NCBI RefSeq assembly: GCF_024714495.1
Contig: NZ_JAMZMJ010000002.1
Location: forward strand, 62,001-126,000
Length of the DNA: 64,000 nt
Origin: Marinoscillum pacificum
GTDB lineage: Bacteria; Bacteroidota; Bacteroidia; Cytophagales; Cyclobacteriaceae
Reading direction: 5' to 3'
The position numbers were made by a program, and so were the translations under genes. The notes under the pieces are model-generated. The model saw only the letters and a program-made list of their open reading frames with translations, searched no databases and had not been told where the DNA came from. Each line of letters opens with the position of its first letter. The first letter of the stretch is position 1. Below are positions 26,790 through 36,580 of the stretch, piece by piece.

Positions 26790-29270
26790 TTATTTTTCTA
26801 ACATCTTTATAAAATACCCCCCAACAACTGATCTTGCCTGAAATCCAACCTGTTCAGCATCAGGTGTTTCATACCAATCTGACATTGGAACTCTATCTGG
26901 TGTAGTGGTCACATAGTCATGGACTGGATTGATGAATTTTTGGAAAGTTTCTTTGTTATCAGCAAGAGTAGCAGTCCAAACAATCCAGTCAGATTTGGTA
27001 TAAGTTCTTCTATTGTCCAACGGAAGTCCAAAGTCATTCTGAACTGTCAGGTAATATGGAATCTCTTTTTTCACAATCTCTTCAGGGAAGATTTCATAAC
27101 CTAAAAGTTTATCCCAGACCAGGTTATATTTCTGACTCCAGGTTCCTTCCTTATCAAATGTCAACTTGTAATGATCCCCATCAGCAGCCATTTTTTCCCA
27201 CTCAGAAGCCATCTTTCGAGCTTCTGCTGTGTACTTCTCTGAGATCTCAGGTTTTCCGAGCATTTCTGCTAATCTACCATAGCTAGCAATTCCCATAATG
27301 GCTTTAATAGAAAGATTCGCATTGTGTGCAAAATGACCAGCAAAATCATCTGTACACAGTTGATTTTCAGGATCCAACCCATTCTCCAACAGATAATTAG
27401 CCCACACAGTAAGCACTTCCCAGTGATCTTTTGCATAATTAGCGTTTCCTTCCATTTCCGCAATTGCGGCTGTTAGAATAATCATGTTACCACTTTCTTC
27501 TACAGGCATGTCCCCTCCATATGTCTGGCCATTAGCCAATGGGTACGTTCCCACATCATGGGCAGCAAAAGGCTTAGTCCATTTTCCACTCTCTGAATAG
27601 TAAAAAATAGGATTCAACATCCCTTTCAATAAATCCGGATTGTATTTCAAGAATAAGGGCGCTGAAGGGTATGTGACATCCACAGTTCCTATCGATCCGT
27701 TACTGAAGTTTTCTTTAGAAAGGAACAAGATATTACCATCCTTATCCTTAGTCAGTTTATGAGCTGCGATTGACTGACGATAAGCAAGCACACACAAATC
27801 GGCATATGCTTTTCCTCCAGCTGTAACTGCTTCATTCCACATTTCATTGTCAAAATTGACACACTTACTAATCACTTTATCATGCGATTTTCCAGCATCC
27901 GTCAGTTCTTCGCTGAAGGTACTTCCATCCTGTGCCCACCATGCCTTTAAGTTGTTGTCAAAATATTGAATCGCATACAAATCATCATATCCTAACATCA
28001 AGAAACCTGATCCTTGATCAACAGAACCTAAATCGTCCGCATAGGTCATTACTGGTGTATTGGCGGTGATTTTAGACTTTTGTGTAGACAAACCGTTTCC
28101 TACATCACCACTTCTTGCAAATTGACTTTTACCATCAAAATATTTGCTAATTGCCAGGTTTCCATTTGTTTTTGGAGCTCCAGCCAAATAAGCATACCCC
28201 CAGTCGATTCTTACATTATCACCCTTCTTCCCAAGGATATTTTGAGAAGTAGTACCCGTTCTTAAAAATAAAACTTCACCTGCAGAACCAGACTCTACAG
28301 ACACTTCTTGAGACTCATCGTTCACGGCAAATTGTGGTGACATTTCGAAGAAGACTTGCACTTCATGCTCTTTGCCATCAGTGGAAGCAACACTATAGTC
28401 TATGTAATTGACAGGACGAGATAAAAGATTCAAATCATCCATTAACAAAGGAGATGTGAAACTAACATCCAGATTTACAGGCCCTGCATTGAAGCTGTAG
28501 ATCGTTTGAGTGGCAGAAAGTGAAACTCCTGTCTGCTTAGCAGTTTGAGTGAAAACCTCTTTCAAATCACTTTCGGTATAAATGCCAAAGTCTACATAAG
28601 CCCAACCTTGTCTATCTAAACAGTGTGCAGCAATGACGTTTTTTCCGCCTTGATTGATTAATGAAGCATCAATTTCCTGTACCACATCAAAGCGAGCAGC
28701 ATTTCCTGTATTGACAACCTGAGTACCGTTGATGTATAGCTCAAAATCATCATCATGAGAGAAAATAAGATATAGAGGAGTGTTTGTTTCAGGAAAATCA
28801 AACTCACGTCTCACCCAAATTTCATTATCCTCCCAAATGGTCTTTACAGACTTCATGTGATCATAACCAAATGCACCCTGACCTTCAGACCATCCTTTCG
28901 TATCAAAACCAGCTTGTTCCCAACCTTCCTTTGGCTCTGAAAACGTGTATTGTCCTGTCCAATTTTCTTCTCCTGCCATCGGAATAACAGACTCAAGAGG
29001 CACTTCCTCTTTTCCCATGAATCGATACACCTGACCGTCTACTCGTACAGCTCCGATCATCGATTGATTCTTACCTGTCCAATGCTTAGTAGGCGTATCA
29101 TATAGGTTATCAGACATAGACCACAAACTCGTATAAGGGTCAATGGTAATCAGCGGATAAGCTGGTGCCCTCAGTGAGGTGGTAAGATGTTCCACCTTTT
29201 TCTCTGCACAATTTGATAGGAGTATCATTGCACAGATCAAAGACAGACTCAATTGCTTCATTCTCTTCAT
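26790..29270 (-). CDS. DUF4965/DUF1793 glutaminase-A-like family protein with inserted domain
   Basis: 826-residue lipoprotein (signal ends LLSNC). It opens with RAPAYPLITIDPYTSLWSMSD, the DUF4964-type start of the family. DUF5127-type sandwich regions and a long (alpha/alpha)6-like DUF4965/DUF1793 region follow, the latter with HDVGTYPLANG and the C-terminal SDWYETPDAEQVGFQARSVVGG. Between residues ~80 and ~180 there is an inserted galactose-binding-like module (WEQAGFDTKGWSEGQGAFGY...DDDFELYINGTQV). A few fungal relatives are called glutaminases, but in PULs a glycosidase role is more likely. It has its own upstream operator-like element at 29303-29319. Confidence 0.82.
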   Translation of the reverse strand: MKRMKQLSLSLICAMILLSNCAEKKVEHLTTSLRAPAYPLITIDPYTSLWSMSDNLYDTPTKHWTGKNQSMIGAVRVDGQVYRFMGKEEVPLESVIPMAGEENWTGQYTFSEPKEGWEQAGFDTKGWSEGQGAFGYDHMKSVKTIWEDNEIWVRREFDFPETNTPLYLIFSHDDDFELYINGTQVVNTGNAARFDVVQEIDASLINQGGKNVIAAHCLDRQGWAYVDFGIYTESDLKEVFTQTAKQTGVSLSATQTIYSFNAGPVNLDVSFTSPLLMDDLNLLSRPVNYIDYSVASTDGKEHEVQVFFEMSPQFAVNDESQEVSVESGSAGEVLFLRTGTTSQNILGKKGDNVRIDWGYAYLAGAPKTNGNLAISKYFDGKSQFARSGDVGNGLSTQKSKITANTPVMTYADDLGSVDQGSGFLMLGYDDLYAIQYFDNNLKAWWAQDGSTFSEELTDAGKSHDKVISKCVNFDNEMWNEAVTAGGKAYADLCVLAYRQSIAAHKLTKDKDGNILFLSKENFSNGSIGTVDVTYPSAPLFLKYNPDLLKGMLNPIFYYSESGKWTKPFAAHDVGTYPLANGQTYGGDMPVEESGNMIILTAAIAEMEGNANYAKDHWEVLTVWANYLLENGLDPENQLCTDDFAGHFAHNANLSIKAIMGIASYGRLAEMLGKPEISEKYTAEARKMASEWEKMAADGDHYKLTFDKEGTWSQKYNLVWDKLLGYEIFPEEIVKKEIPYYLTVQNDFGLPLDNRRTYTKSDWIVWTATLADNKETFQKFINPVHDYVTTTPDRVPMSDWYETPDAEQVGFQARSVVGGYFIKMLEK

Positions 29271-29302
29271 AATTTTGATAATAGGATGTCTACTTGTTTA
29301 TT

Positions 29303-29319
29303 AACGTATTTTTAACGTT
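29303..29319. promoter_or_regulatory. Operator-like element AACGT-N7-ACGTT, site 1
   Basis: 17-bp element with half sites AACGT and ACGTT, 33 nt upstream of the DUF4965-family start. The same arrangement occurs upstream of a sulfatase gene (40927) and the GH2 gene (44402). The repeated position and spacing point to a shared regulator not encoded in this window. Confidence 0.5.
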
Positions 29320-29345
29320 TAATTCATTCGATAAAAATATATAAT

Positions 29346-29377
29346 CAAAAACCGCCCTGATCAAGAGATCAGAGCGG
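29346..29377 (-). terminator. Intrinsic terminator of the susC-susD-DUF3823 operon
   Basis: Eleven-bp stem CCGCTCTGATC / GATCAGGGCGG (one G-U pair) with a 4-nt loop, then TTTTTGA on the minus strand, starting 20 nt after the DUF3823 stop. It separates the transport operon from the DUF4965 gene. Confidence 0.85.
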
Positions 29378-29397
29378 CATGATTCATATGAGAAGGA

Positions 29398-30102
29398 TTA
29401 AAATTCTAGCTTTTGAACTGGAGAAAACAGCATGTCCTCCACTCCACTAATCTTCACCCCAACTCGGGCATATACATATGATTGACTTGGTGTCAAATCA
29501 GGTATTTCTGTAGATAATGTGATATTTCCAATATCAGTGATATCACCACCTCCAATTTCTGCAGAGCTTACACTTGTATTTCCACTTACAAAATGGGTCT
29601 TACTGATGTACAAATTCACTCGATCTATGTTCCGCTCATCCACTCCGGTAACCACTTTATTCAAGGAAGCAGACATGTTAACCGTAGTGCCAGATACTGA
29701 CATATCTGCGCTGTTAAACACATAGAAAGGAAGTACTTCGATATCCATTTCAGTGCTACCATTCAAATCCACGATAATCGTATCTGAGTTAGTACCACTG
29801 TTTTCAATTGACATAAATGGTCCCTGATGTGAAGGAATGATCAATTTGTACTGTGCGTCGAAAAGCAATGCAGAAAACTCTCCATCCTGACTTACAGTCA
29901 CATCTATTGACTTACTCAATTCCCATCCTGGCTCCCAAAGCTGGAAAGAAACCTGATTGTACTCTACACCAATTGGCTCTCCTTGATAAACAATTCGTCC
30001 TTTCAAAAAAGAACCTGGCTCTTCATAGTTATCCAAAGCACATCCTGTCAACAGAAGAAGTGCTACAGCGAACATTGATAGTTTATTTAATATTTTGTTC
30101 AT
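29398..30102 (-). CDS. DUF3823 family lipoprotein (SusE-position glycan-binding protein)
   Basis: 234 residues with a lipoprotein signal (LLLLTGC). It shows the DUF3823 arrangement: a first beta domain (GSFLKGRIVYQGEPIGVEYN, QLWEPGW, SQDGEFSALLFDAQYKLI) and a second fibronectin-like domain ending SQSYVYARVGVKISG. In Bacteroidota these lie directly after susD and are thought to be surface glycan-binding lipoproteins of the SusCD complex. It starts 22 nt after the SusD stop and is followed by a strong terminator. Confidence 0.85.
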   Translation of the reverse strand: MNKILNKLSMFAVALLLLTGCALDNYEEPGSFLKGRIVYQGEPIGVEYNQVSFQLWEPGWELSKSIDVTVSQDGEFSALLFDAQYKLIIPSHQGPFMSIENSGTNSDTIIVDLNGSTEMDIEVLPFYVFNSADMSVSGTTVNMSASLNKVVTGVDERNIDRVNLYISKTHFVSGNTSVSSAEIGGGDITDIGNITLSTEIPDLTPSQSYVYARVGVKISGVEDMLFSPVQKLEF

Positions 30103-30123
30103 GATTCTTCTAGTTTAGATGGA

Positions 30124-31992
30124 TTATTGATTTGGATTCTTCACTAGTTTCGGGTTCTTGTTCAGCAAGTCATCACCTATTCTAGAATAGTAATTACCAA
30201 GTCTGAATCTGTCGGGATTGGTTACCTGACTAGGCAACACTTCCTTAAACACCCACTTTCCATCATTTGGACCATCTGGATCATGTACTTTGTACGGCCA
30301 TAAACCGAATGGTCTTGTACTTGGCTCAGTCGCAACACCAGGATTTTCTGTTAGTTCATCACTAGTACCGTTCCAAACGATATGAGCCAGTCTCCAACGC
30401 TTCATATCCCATAGTTGGTGACCTTCAAATGCTAATTCTACTTTACGTTCATGTACGATTCTGTCAAAATTGATGTCCGCAGCAGTCAACGGAGTAGTCA
30501 AACCTGCTCTAGTGCGTACCTGATTCATATAGTTAGCAGCATCTGCCGTATTTCCTAATTCGAAAGAAGCTTCAGCAGCATTCAAAAGCACTTCTGAGTA
30601 TCTATATCTCACCCACCAAACTTCACTTTGCACACCTCTCTGACCTGAACCAGGAGTTGGATCTAAGAATTTACGGATGTAGAAACCAGTTTGTGCACTG
30701 AATTCCAGGTTATCAATAGGACCACTGTATCCTACAACCTGAACATCTTCATCGATGCCAGGAATAGAACCTTTAGCACCAAATTGGTTTCCAGTAATGT
30801 AAGTATCATCACCCAGATAGTATCCTGCCCAAATTTCCACGTCGGTATCCTTAAAAGTGGTACCAGGAAGGATGACCGTACCACTCAAACGAGGATCTCT
30901 ATTCGCAAACAAATCAGTTGGCTCATCATAATAGATGAAGTCTGAATCGTCAGCGGTTCTGGTGGATAATTTACCAAAAGTGTTATCCAATCTCTCGAAG
31001 GATTGAACCAGGTTCAACGAAGGATTGATTCTACCTCCTTCTTGCTCCTCAGATTGATATCTTGGTTGATTAGAAATGGTGAACCCATGAACCTTACCAC
31101 TCTGCAATTTGAAATCTTCTACAAAGATTACTTCAGGGTTATTGTTCTTATCAAGGAAGATATTAGAGAAGTTATCGCTTCTGTCTGGAGTACGATCATA
31201 TAGTGAATAGCCAGACATTTCATTGAATGCTGACATCACTTTTTGATAGTACCCTGTAGCCATACTAGATGGTATGCCCACTTCATCGCCAGAAAGAGAA
31301 ACTTCAGGAGTTGTAGCACCATACTTAGCGATAGATCCAGCATACAAAGCAGCTCTCATTTGCATCGCTAATGCTGCTCCTTTGGTAGCTCTAGATTTGA
31401 TAGAAGCATCATCTGGAAGTATATTCTTGATCTCATCCAGTTCACTGATGACGAAATCATAAACTTCGTGCTCTTTAGCTCTTGCTTGTTGCAAGTAAGT
31501 AGGGTCACCACTGTAGTCGTAAGTCAATGGTTCCAATACAATTGGCACTCCACCCATACGTTTTACATGCTCGAAATATACTGCCGCTCTTAAAAATCGA
31601 GCTTCAGCCAGGAAACGCTCTCTTGCTGCTTCCGTCAATTGATCCGCCTCCTCTGCCTTTTCAATGAACAGGTTGATTTCACGGATATAACCATAATCCC
31701 AGTATCCCCAGTCAAAGTAGTTCCAGTCTTGATTGTGGTGTCTCCCATAGTCTCCAAATGCAGAAGCAAATGCCTCATCGAAGTTGGTAAATTCTACCCA
31801 GTTTTCAATTGTTTGGTAATCTGGGAAACGACCGTAAAGGTCCGCCATCACAGATAATACAAGCCCTTCATCAGACCATACTTGTTCATTAAGCAAGATG
31901 TTTTTAGGCTCCTTATTCAGAAAAACTTCATCGTCGCATGCCATTACTAAGAACAGTACTGGCACTATTAGTATTAAAAGTTGTTTTTTCAT
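30124..31992 (-). CDS. SusD/RagB family glycan-binding outer-membrane lipoprotein (PUL 1)
   Basis: The start was set at 31992 (MKKQLLILIVPVLFLVMAC), which gives a standard lipoprotein signal; an ATG at 32013 adds seven residues. Family features are the early KEPKN and VLSVMADLYGRF region, the TPR helices (RFLAEARFLRAAVYFEHVKRMGGVP), and the C-terminal RagB region with LLNAAEASFELGN, FDRIVHERKVELAFEGHQLWDMKRW. It forms the lid of the TonB-dependent SusC transporter encoded just upstream and helps capture oligosaccharides at the surface. Confidence 0.95.
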   Translation of the reverse strand: MKKQLLILIVPVLFLVMACDDEVFLNKEPKNILLNEQVWSDEGLVLSVMADLYGRFPDYQTIENWVEFTNFDEAFASAFGDYGRHHNQDWNYFDWGYWDYGYIREINLFIEKAEEADQLTEAARERFLAEARFLRAAVYFEHVKRMGGVPIVLEPLTYDYSGDPTYLQQARAKEHEVYDFVISELDEIKNILPDDASIKSRATKGAALAMQMRAALYAGSIAKYGATTPEVSLSGDEVGIPSSMATGYYQKVMSAFNEMSGYSLYDRTPDRSDNFSNIFLDKNNNPEVIFVEDFKLQSGKVHGFTISNQPRYQSEEQEGGRINPSLNLVQSFERLDNTFGKLSTRTADDSDFIYYDEPTDLFANRDPRLSGTVILPGTTFKDTDVEIWAGYYLGDDTYITGNQFGAKGSIPGIDEDVQVVGYSGPIDNLEFSAQTGFYIRKFLDPTPGSGQRGVQSEVWWVRYRYSEVLLNAAEASFELGNTADAANYMNQVRTRAGLTTPLTAADINFDRIVHERKVELAFEGHQLWDMKRWRLAHIVWNGTSDELTENPGVATEPSTRPFGLWPYKVHDPDGPNDGKWVFKEVLPSQVTNPDRFRLGNYYSRIGDDLLNKNPKLVKNPNQ

Positions 31993-32033
31993 TTTGAAAA
32001 TATTTTTAGTCATAGATCAGATCTACGAGTCGA

Positions 32034-35000
32034 TTAAAACGAAACATTTACACCAACATTCACCAGCTTGTTCTGCGGGTACTGTAGACCATTCTCGTCC
32101 ATAATCTCTGGCTCGATGCCTAAGTACTTCACATTATCAAATGAGAGTAGGTTGTAAGTGTTTACATACACTCTCATGCGCTGTAATCTAATCTTCTGAA
32201 GCAATGACTCAGGGATGTTGTATCCGATTTCCATTGTTCTAAGTCTCAAATATCTCACGTTTGTAATCCAGAAATCTGAATCTCTGTAGTTACTATGACC
32301 ACCTTCATTGAATCTCAATGAAGGGTATTTTCCAGGAATCCACTCACTATTTGGATCAAATGGATCCTCTCTATGCCATCTATCATCATAGAATTCTTTT
32401 AGCAAGTTTCCTGTGTTTTGGTAAGCAACTCTCATTTCCCAACGCTGTACATAAGAGTACATCGCTCCTCCTGAGAAGTCAGCTCTGAAATCGAAGTTTT
32501 TATATCCTAGAGTGAAATTCAAACCAAAGTTGATCGTCGGGTTTCTATCTCTAGCATGTGCAATAGGTCTACGATCATTTCCATCAATTACCTTATCGCC
32601 ATTCACATCTTTGTACATGAAGTCACCTGGAAGAAGTGTTTTATTTCCTTGTCCATCTACATTGATATCATAATCACCGATTTCTTCCATAGACTTGAAC
32701 TGACCAATTACTTCGTAGCCCCAGATAGTTCCACTCCATCTGTCTTCTTGAGAGTTCCAGTAGTGATCCAATGAGTTCCCCCAGTTCAGCTCCGGTTTGT
32801 AAGACTGTAAGAACCTGGATCTTGAGTAAGAACCATTTGCGCCAACACTATACGTCAACTCACCTGCATTACCAGAATAGTTCAGAGCAATCTCTCCTCC
32901 TACTTGTGCATCGCTTCTTAAGTTTTCCTCAGCTTGCTCATATCCAAGCAATGCTGGAAGCAATAGATCTTGTCTTCTCTGCTTCAAACCACTTCTTTTT
33001 CTATAGAAATAGTCCATGGAACCGTTTAATCTTCCATTCAAGAAACTCATATCCATCCCAACATCAAAAATCTTACTGGTGAACCAGCTGATGTTGTTGA
33101 TCGGAACACCTCTATCTCTTGCTCCATTGATCAATTCACCATCAAGAATCACTTTTGATGAAGCGTAGTTATAACCAGAGATATAATCAAACGCTCCAAT
33201 GTCCACGTTATCATCTCCAAGCTCACCATATGAAGCTCTTAATTTCCAGTTATCGATGATGCTAGAAAGATTAGATCCCTTGTAGAACCCTTCTTCACTA
33301 ATTCTCCATCCACCAGAAACTGACGGAAAAAATCCCCATCTTTTGTCTGGAGCAAACTTCCAGGAAGCATCTCTTCTACCTGCAATTTCCAGCAAATATT
33401 TATCGTCATAGTCGTAGCTAATTCTGCCTACATAACCAACACGAGCTTCTTCGTAATCATAGTCGTCATAGGTATCCATATCAGCAAACTGAAGTAATGG
33501 AAGTTCATTTGTCTTTGGTACTGTGTGTACCCATACTTCTATATTTCTTCTGTCAATATGCTCAGCCACAGCAGTAGCCTGAACATGGTGCTTGCCAAAC
33601 TTATTGTCGTAATCCAACTGTAACTGGCTTACGTTCTCCAACACCTTACGAGTTCCTCTTTCTCTCCATGGGTTGGTACTACCAGCAGTTCTGATATACT
33701 CATCGGCAACTTCATCATAAGTGTACGCATCGTAAGTATACTCGTGACCGTTCATTAATCGATCAGCCATATAGTGTGAATACAACCCTTTCACCAATAA
33801 ACCCTTAATTGGTGTTTGGTATTCAGCATTGAAGTTCAGCTGAATTACTCTCCAGTCTTCTCTCCAGTATCCAGAAATGTCTTTGTTATGAATTGCCCAG
33901 TTGGTTTCTGTATGACCTTGATCTGCAGGATAATCAGGATTATCATTCGCATAAGGTCTCTCCATCGGTCGGTTTCTGAATAAAGCAAAACGTGGTAACC
34001 AATAATCATCCGCTCCTGGGATACCTGGTTGATCACGGGTTTCAATTCTACCATTAATTTGAGAACCAATTTTTAGATTGTCCGTCAGGTTTACATCAAG
34101 GTTTGACTGAAGGTTGGTTCTATTGAACGTATATTCTCTTCCCAGAACTGATGATTGATCCAAATGACCTAGAGACAAGTAATAAGCTACTTTATCAGAT
34201 CCACCTGTTGCACTTACGTTAAACTGTGTTTGTGGAGCATTTTTCTGAATGATGAAATCATACCAATCAAAACTCTGATATCCTGTTTCATTTCCTGCTT
34301 GCCATTTGGCTAATTCTTCCGGAGTAATGTCAGTAACACCATTTCTATTAACATCAGCATCTACTTTACCAGTCATCCACTCGGCAGCATTGACCGTTTC
34401 TGGAAAACGTGACCAGTTTTGAACTCCAGTATAAGCATCTACATTGAATGTGTTTTTCTGACCAGTTTGACCTCTCTTGGTCGTTACAATAACAACCCCA
34501 TTCGCAGCTCTTGACCCATAGATTGAAGCTGACGCATCTTTAAGAATGGTGATACTCTCGATATCATTAGGGGAAATATTGTTAAACTGACCAGCATCTT
34601 TTTGAATTCCGTCAATTACATAAAGTGGATTGCCCATGTTTCTGATTTGGATATTCGCACTTGACCCAGGTCTACCATCGGCTTGTCTAAAAGTCAAACC
34701 TGAGATTTTACCAGCAAGCATGGAACTGGTAGTTACCGCATGAACACTTTTTAGATCTTTACTGGTCACGTTCGAGATAGCTCCTGTTAAAGAGTTTTTA
34801 TCTCTGCTACCATAGCCAACTACTACAACCTCCTCGAGACTGCTGTAATCTGGAACCATTTTCACATTGATTGCTCCACCGTCCATTACAGTTACTTCCT
34901 GTGGCGCATAACCAACAAAAGAAACCAATAATATTGCGCCTTCAGCTACTGTCATGCGGAAATTACCATCTACATCGGTAATGGAACCATTGGTGGTTCC

Positions 35001-35468
35001 TTTCTCCACAACCGTAGCTCCTGGAAGACCTTGACCGTTTTCATCTAATACCTGACCACTCACAGTGATATCAGCAAGAATTTCGACGATCGGCGCTTCT
35101 TTTCTTCTTAGTTTTTTGATGTAAATCGTTTCATCTACCCGTCTAAACGAAACATTGGCCTGAGATGAAATCTCACGCAACAAATCACCCAAAAATAACG
35201 TCTCATTACTGAGGTTTAGTTTGGATGATCGAAACATTCCGTCGATGTAGGAAAACTTAAAATCAGTACTTTCCTCAATCTCATTGAATACCAGCTCTAA
35301 GTCGGTGGGACTTTTTAAGGCCAAATCAATGGGAATCAGGTCCACACTTTTCTTCTGCGCATTGCCAGTTACAGCAAAGGCAAAGGTGTACATCGAAAGC
35401 TGGATGATAAGTCCGTATATGCAGATTTTAGACACCTTAATTAGATTTTTGTATAACTTTGAATCCAT
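32034..35468 (-). CDS. SusC/RagA family TonB-linked outer-membrane transporter with STN domain (PUL 1)
   Basis: 1144 residues from the ATG at 35468 (MDSKLYKNLIKVS). Domain order: signal peptide, STN domain (~45-110, linking to FecR signalling), carboxypeptidase-D-like beta domain (TVSGQVLDENGQGLPGATV), TonB box region (SLEEVVVVGYG), plug, and a 22-strand barrel ending VNVGVNVSF. It imports oligosaccharides with SusD. The STN domain plus the adjacent fecR and sigma genes show transduction from substrate binding to sigma release. The gap to fecR contains a plus-strand terminator, and the start codon would be covered by the proposed antisense RNA. Confidence 0.95.
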   Translation of the reverse strand: MDSKLYKNLIKVSKICIYGLIIQLSMYTFAFAVTGNAQKKSVDLIPIDLALKSPTDLELVFNEIEESTDFKFSYIDGMFRSSKLNLSNETLFLGDLLREISSQANVSFRRVDETIYIKKLRRKEAPIVEILADITVSGQVLDENGQGLPGATVVEKGTTNGSITDVDGNFRMTVAEGAILLVSFVGYAPQEVTVMDGGAINVKMVPDYSSLEEVVVVGYGSRDKNSLTGAISNVTSKDLKSVHAVTTSSMLAGKISGLTFRQADGRPGSSANIQIRNMGNPLYVIDGIQKDAGQFNNISPNDIESITILKDASASIYGSRAANGVVIVTTKRGQTGQKNTFNVDAYTGVQNWSRFPETVNAAEWMTGKVDADVNRNGVTDITPEELAKWQAGNETGYQSFDWYDFIIQKNAPQTQFNVSATGGSDKVAYYLSLGHLDQSSVLGREYTFNRTNLQSNLDVNLTDNLKIGSQINGRIETRDQPGIPGADDYWLPRFALFRNRPMERPYANDNPDYPADQGHTETNWAIHNKDISGYWREDWRVIQLNFNAEYQTPIKGLLVKGLYSHYMADRLMNGHEYTYDAYTYDEVADEYIRTAGSTNPWRERGTRKVLENVSQLQLDYDNKFGKHHVQATAVAEHIDRRNIEVWVHTVPKTNELPLLQFADMDTYDDYDYEEARVGYVGRISYDYDDKYLLEIAGRRDASWKFAPDKRWGFFPSVSGGWRISEEGFYKGSNLSSIIDNWKLRASYGELGDDNVDIGAFDYISGYNYASSKVILDGELINGARDRGVPINNISWFTSKIFDVGMDMSFLNGRLNGSMDYFYRKRSGLKQRRQDLLLPALLGYEQAEENLRSDAQVGGEIALNYSGNAGELTYSVGANGSYSRSRFLQSYKPELNWGNSLDHYWNSQEDRWSGTIWGYEVIGQFKSMEEIGDYDINVDGQGNKTLLPGDFMYKDVNGDKVIDGNDRRPIAHARDRNPTINFGLNFTLGYKNFDFRADFSGGAMYSYVQRWEMRVAYQNTGNLLKEFYDDRWHREDPFDPNSEWIPGKYPSLRFNEGGHSNYRDSDFWITNVRYLRLRTMEIGYNIPESLLQKIRLQRMRVYVNTYNLLSFDNVKYLGIEPEIMDENGLQYPQNKLVNVGVNVSF

Positions 35469-35560
35469 AAAATTTTGTTTTTGGTGATTGATTATCAGAA
35501 ACAATAGGCCCACAAATCCTGGTTACATTTTCCCGATGGTCTCAGGTTTGTGGGTTTTTT
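35468..35560 (+). ncRNA. Candidate cis-antisense sRNA over the susC leader (PUL 1)
   Basis: On the plus strand a -7-like box TAACTTTG (35454-35461) lies inside the first codons of the opposite-strand susC. About 50 nt further on, a hairpin with arms CCCACAAATCCTG (35509-35521) and CAGGTTTGTGGG (35543-35554) is followed by TTTTTT, a standard intrinsic terminator in the plus direction only. The predicted ~90-nt transcript would be complementary to the susC start codon and 5' leader. No good -33 box was found. Antisense sRNAs at this position are known in Bacteroides PULs of the sigma/anti-sigma type. Confidence 0.4.
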
Positions 35561-35587
35561 ATTTTCATAGGCACTATGGGTTTATTT

Positions 35588-36580
35588 TCATCTTAGTTGG
35601 ACGGTATCACCGTCGATTTCATATTTAAATTCATAAAGGAAAGAAAGCCCTTTTAAAACCGCATCAAGCGATTTATTTTTATACTCTCCTGTAAAGGTTC
35701 CTTTCACACTAAAGTCTTTGGTATAGTGGATTTTCACTCCATACCACATCTCTAAGTCACGAACTATGTCCTTGAACTCCTCATTCTTGAAATAGAGAAT
35801 CTTATCTTTCCAGCCATACATGTCTTTTGGATCAAATGGCTTCTTAATCATGTGCTTACTAGATTCATTATAGGTCACCATTTCATTCGCTTCCAGTACA
35901 ACCTTCGTTTTCTCTTCTGAAGAGGTGAATGCTACGCGACCTGTTGCTACTGCGACACTCACTTCACTTTCTTCATCATAAGTTCGGATATTAAAGGATG
36001 TTCCAAGAACTCTCACCTCTGAGTCTTTAAACTTCACATAGAAAGGTTTATGAGGATTGTGTGCTACTTCGAAAAAAGCCTCCCCTTCCAATTCAACTAC
36101 ACGTTTATTGCCGGTAAATTTTTCAGGATACTTTATTGAACTGGATGAATTGACAGTGATGATGGTACCATCTGAAAGTTGAATCGTTGACTTCTGTCCG
36201 GCATCTGTTGTTCTAGTTGTTTGAGCCACCAATTCTTTTTTTACAACAGGCTTATCCATCGCTTTGTAAACAGCAAAAACGGTAGCAAAAGAAACCACTA
36301 AAATGGCCGCTACTTTCACATACCAACTATATGATGAATTTGTACTTTCTAAAGATGGTTTTAATACGGTTTCTTGATTTTCAAGCTGAACACGGTGTCT
36401 GAAATCATCCCAAACTTCTGTGCGTGCTTTATCCAACTCTTCGATGCTCAAGTTTTCAAAAGAGTCCAGTTTATTTAGAGCCACTAGCTCCTCTGGGTGT
36501 TCGGACAACCAGGCTCTTAGCTCTACCATCTCACTGGCAGAAAGTTCATTGTTCAAATATTTCCGGAATAATTCCTCCAT
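35588..36580 (-). CDS. FecR family anti-sigma factor (PUL 1)
   Basis: 330 residues. The N-terminal ~85 residues are the cytoplasmic sigma-binding region (EELFRKYLNNELSASEMVELRAWL). A single membrane helix follows (WYVKVAAILVVSFATVFAVY, ~85-105). The periplasmic FecR domain has TIQLSDGTIITVNSSSSIKYPEKF and VRVLGTSFNIRTY, and a DUF4974-type C-terminus is fed by SusC's STN domain. It relays substrate binding at SusC to the ECF sigma encoded upstream. A 9-bp inverted repeat adjoins its start codon. Confidence 0.94.
   Translation of the reverse strand: MEELFRKYLNNELSASEMVELRAWLSEHPEELVALNKLDSFENLSIEELDKARTEVWDDFRHRVQLENQETVLKPSLESTNSSYSWYVKVAAILVVSFATVFAVYKAMDKPVVKKELVAQTTRTTDAGQKSTIQLSDGTIITVNSSSSIKYPEKFTGNKRVVELEGEAFFEVAHNPHKPFYVKFKDSEVRVLGTSFNIRTYDEESEVSVAVATGRVAFTSSEEKTKVVLEANEMVTYNESSKHMIKKPFDPKDMYGWKDKILYFKNEEFKDIVRDLEMWYGVKIHYTKDFSVKGTFTGEYKNKSLDAVLKGLSFLYEFKYEIDGDTVQLR

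Noticed and set aside
35509-35560. Reading the fecR-susC hairpin as the terminator of fecR
   Set aside because: On the minus strand no T-run follows the stem; the T-run is found only in the plus direction.
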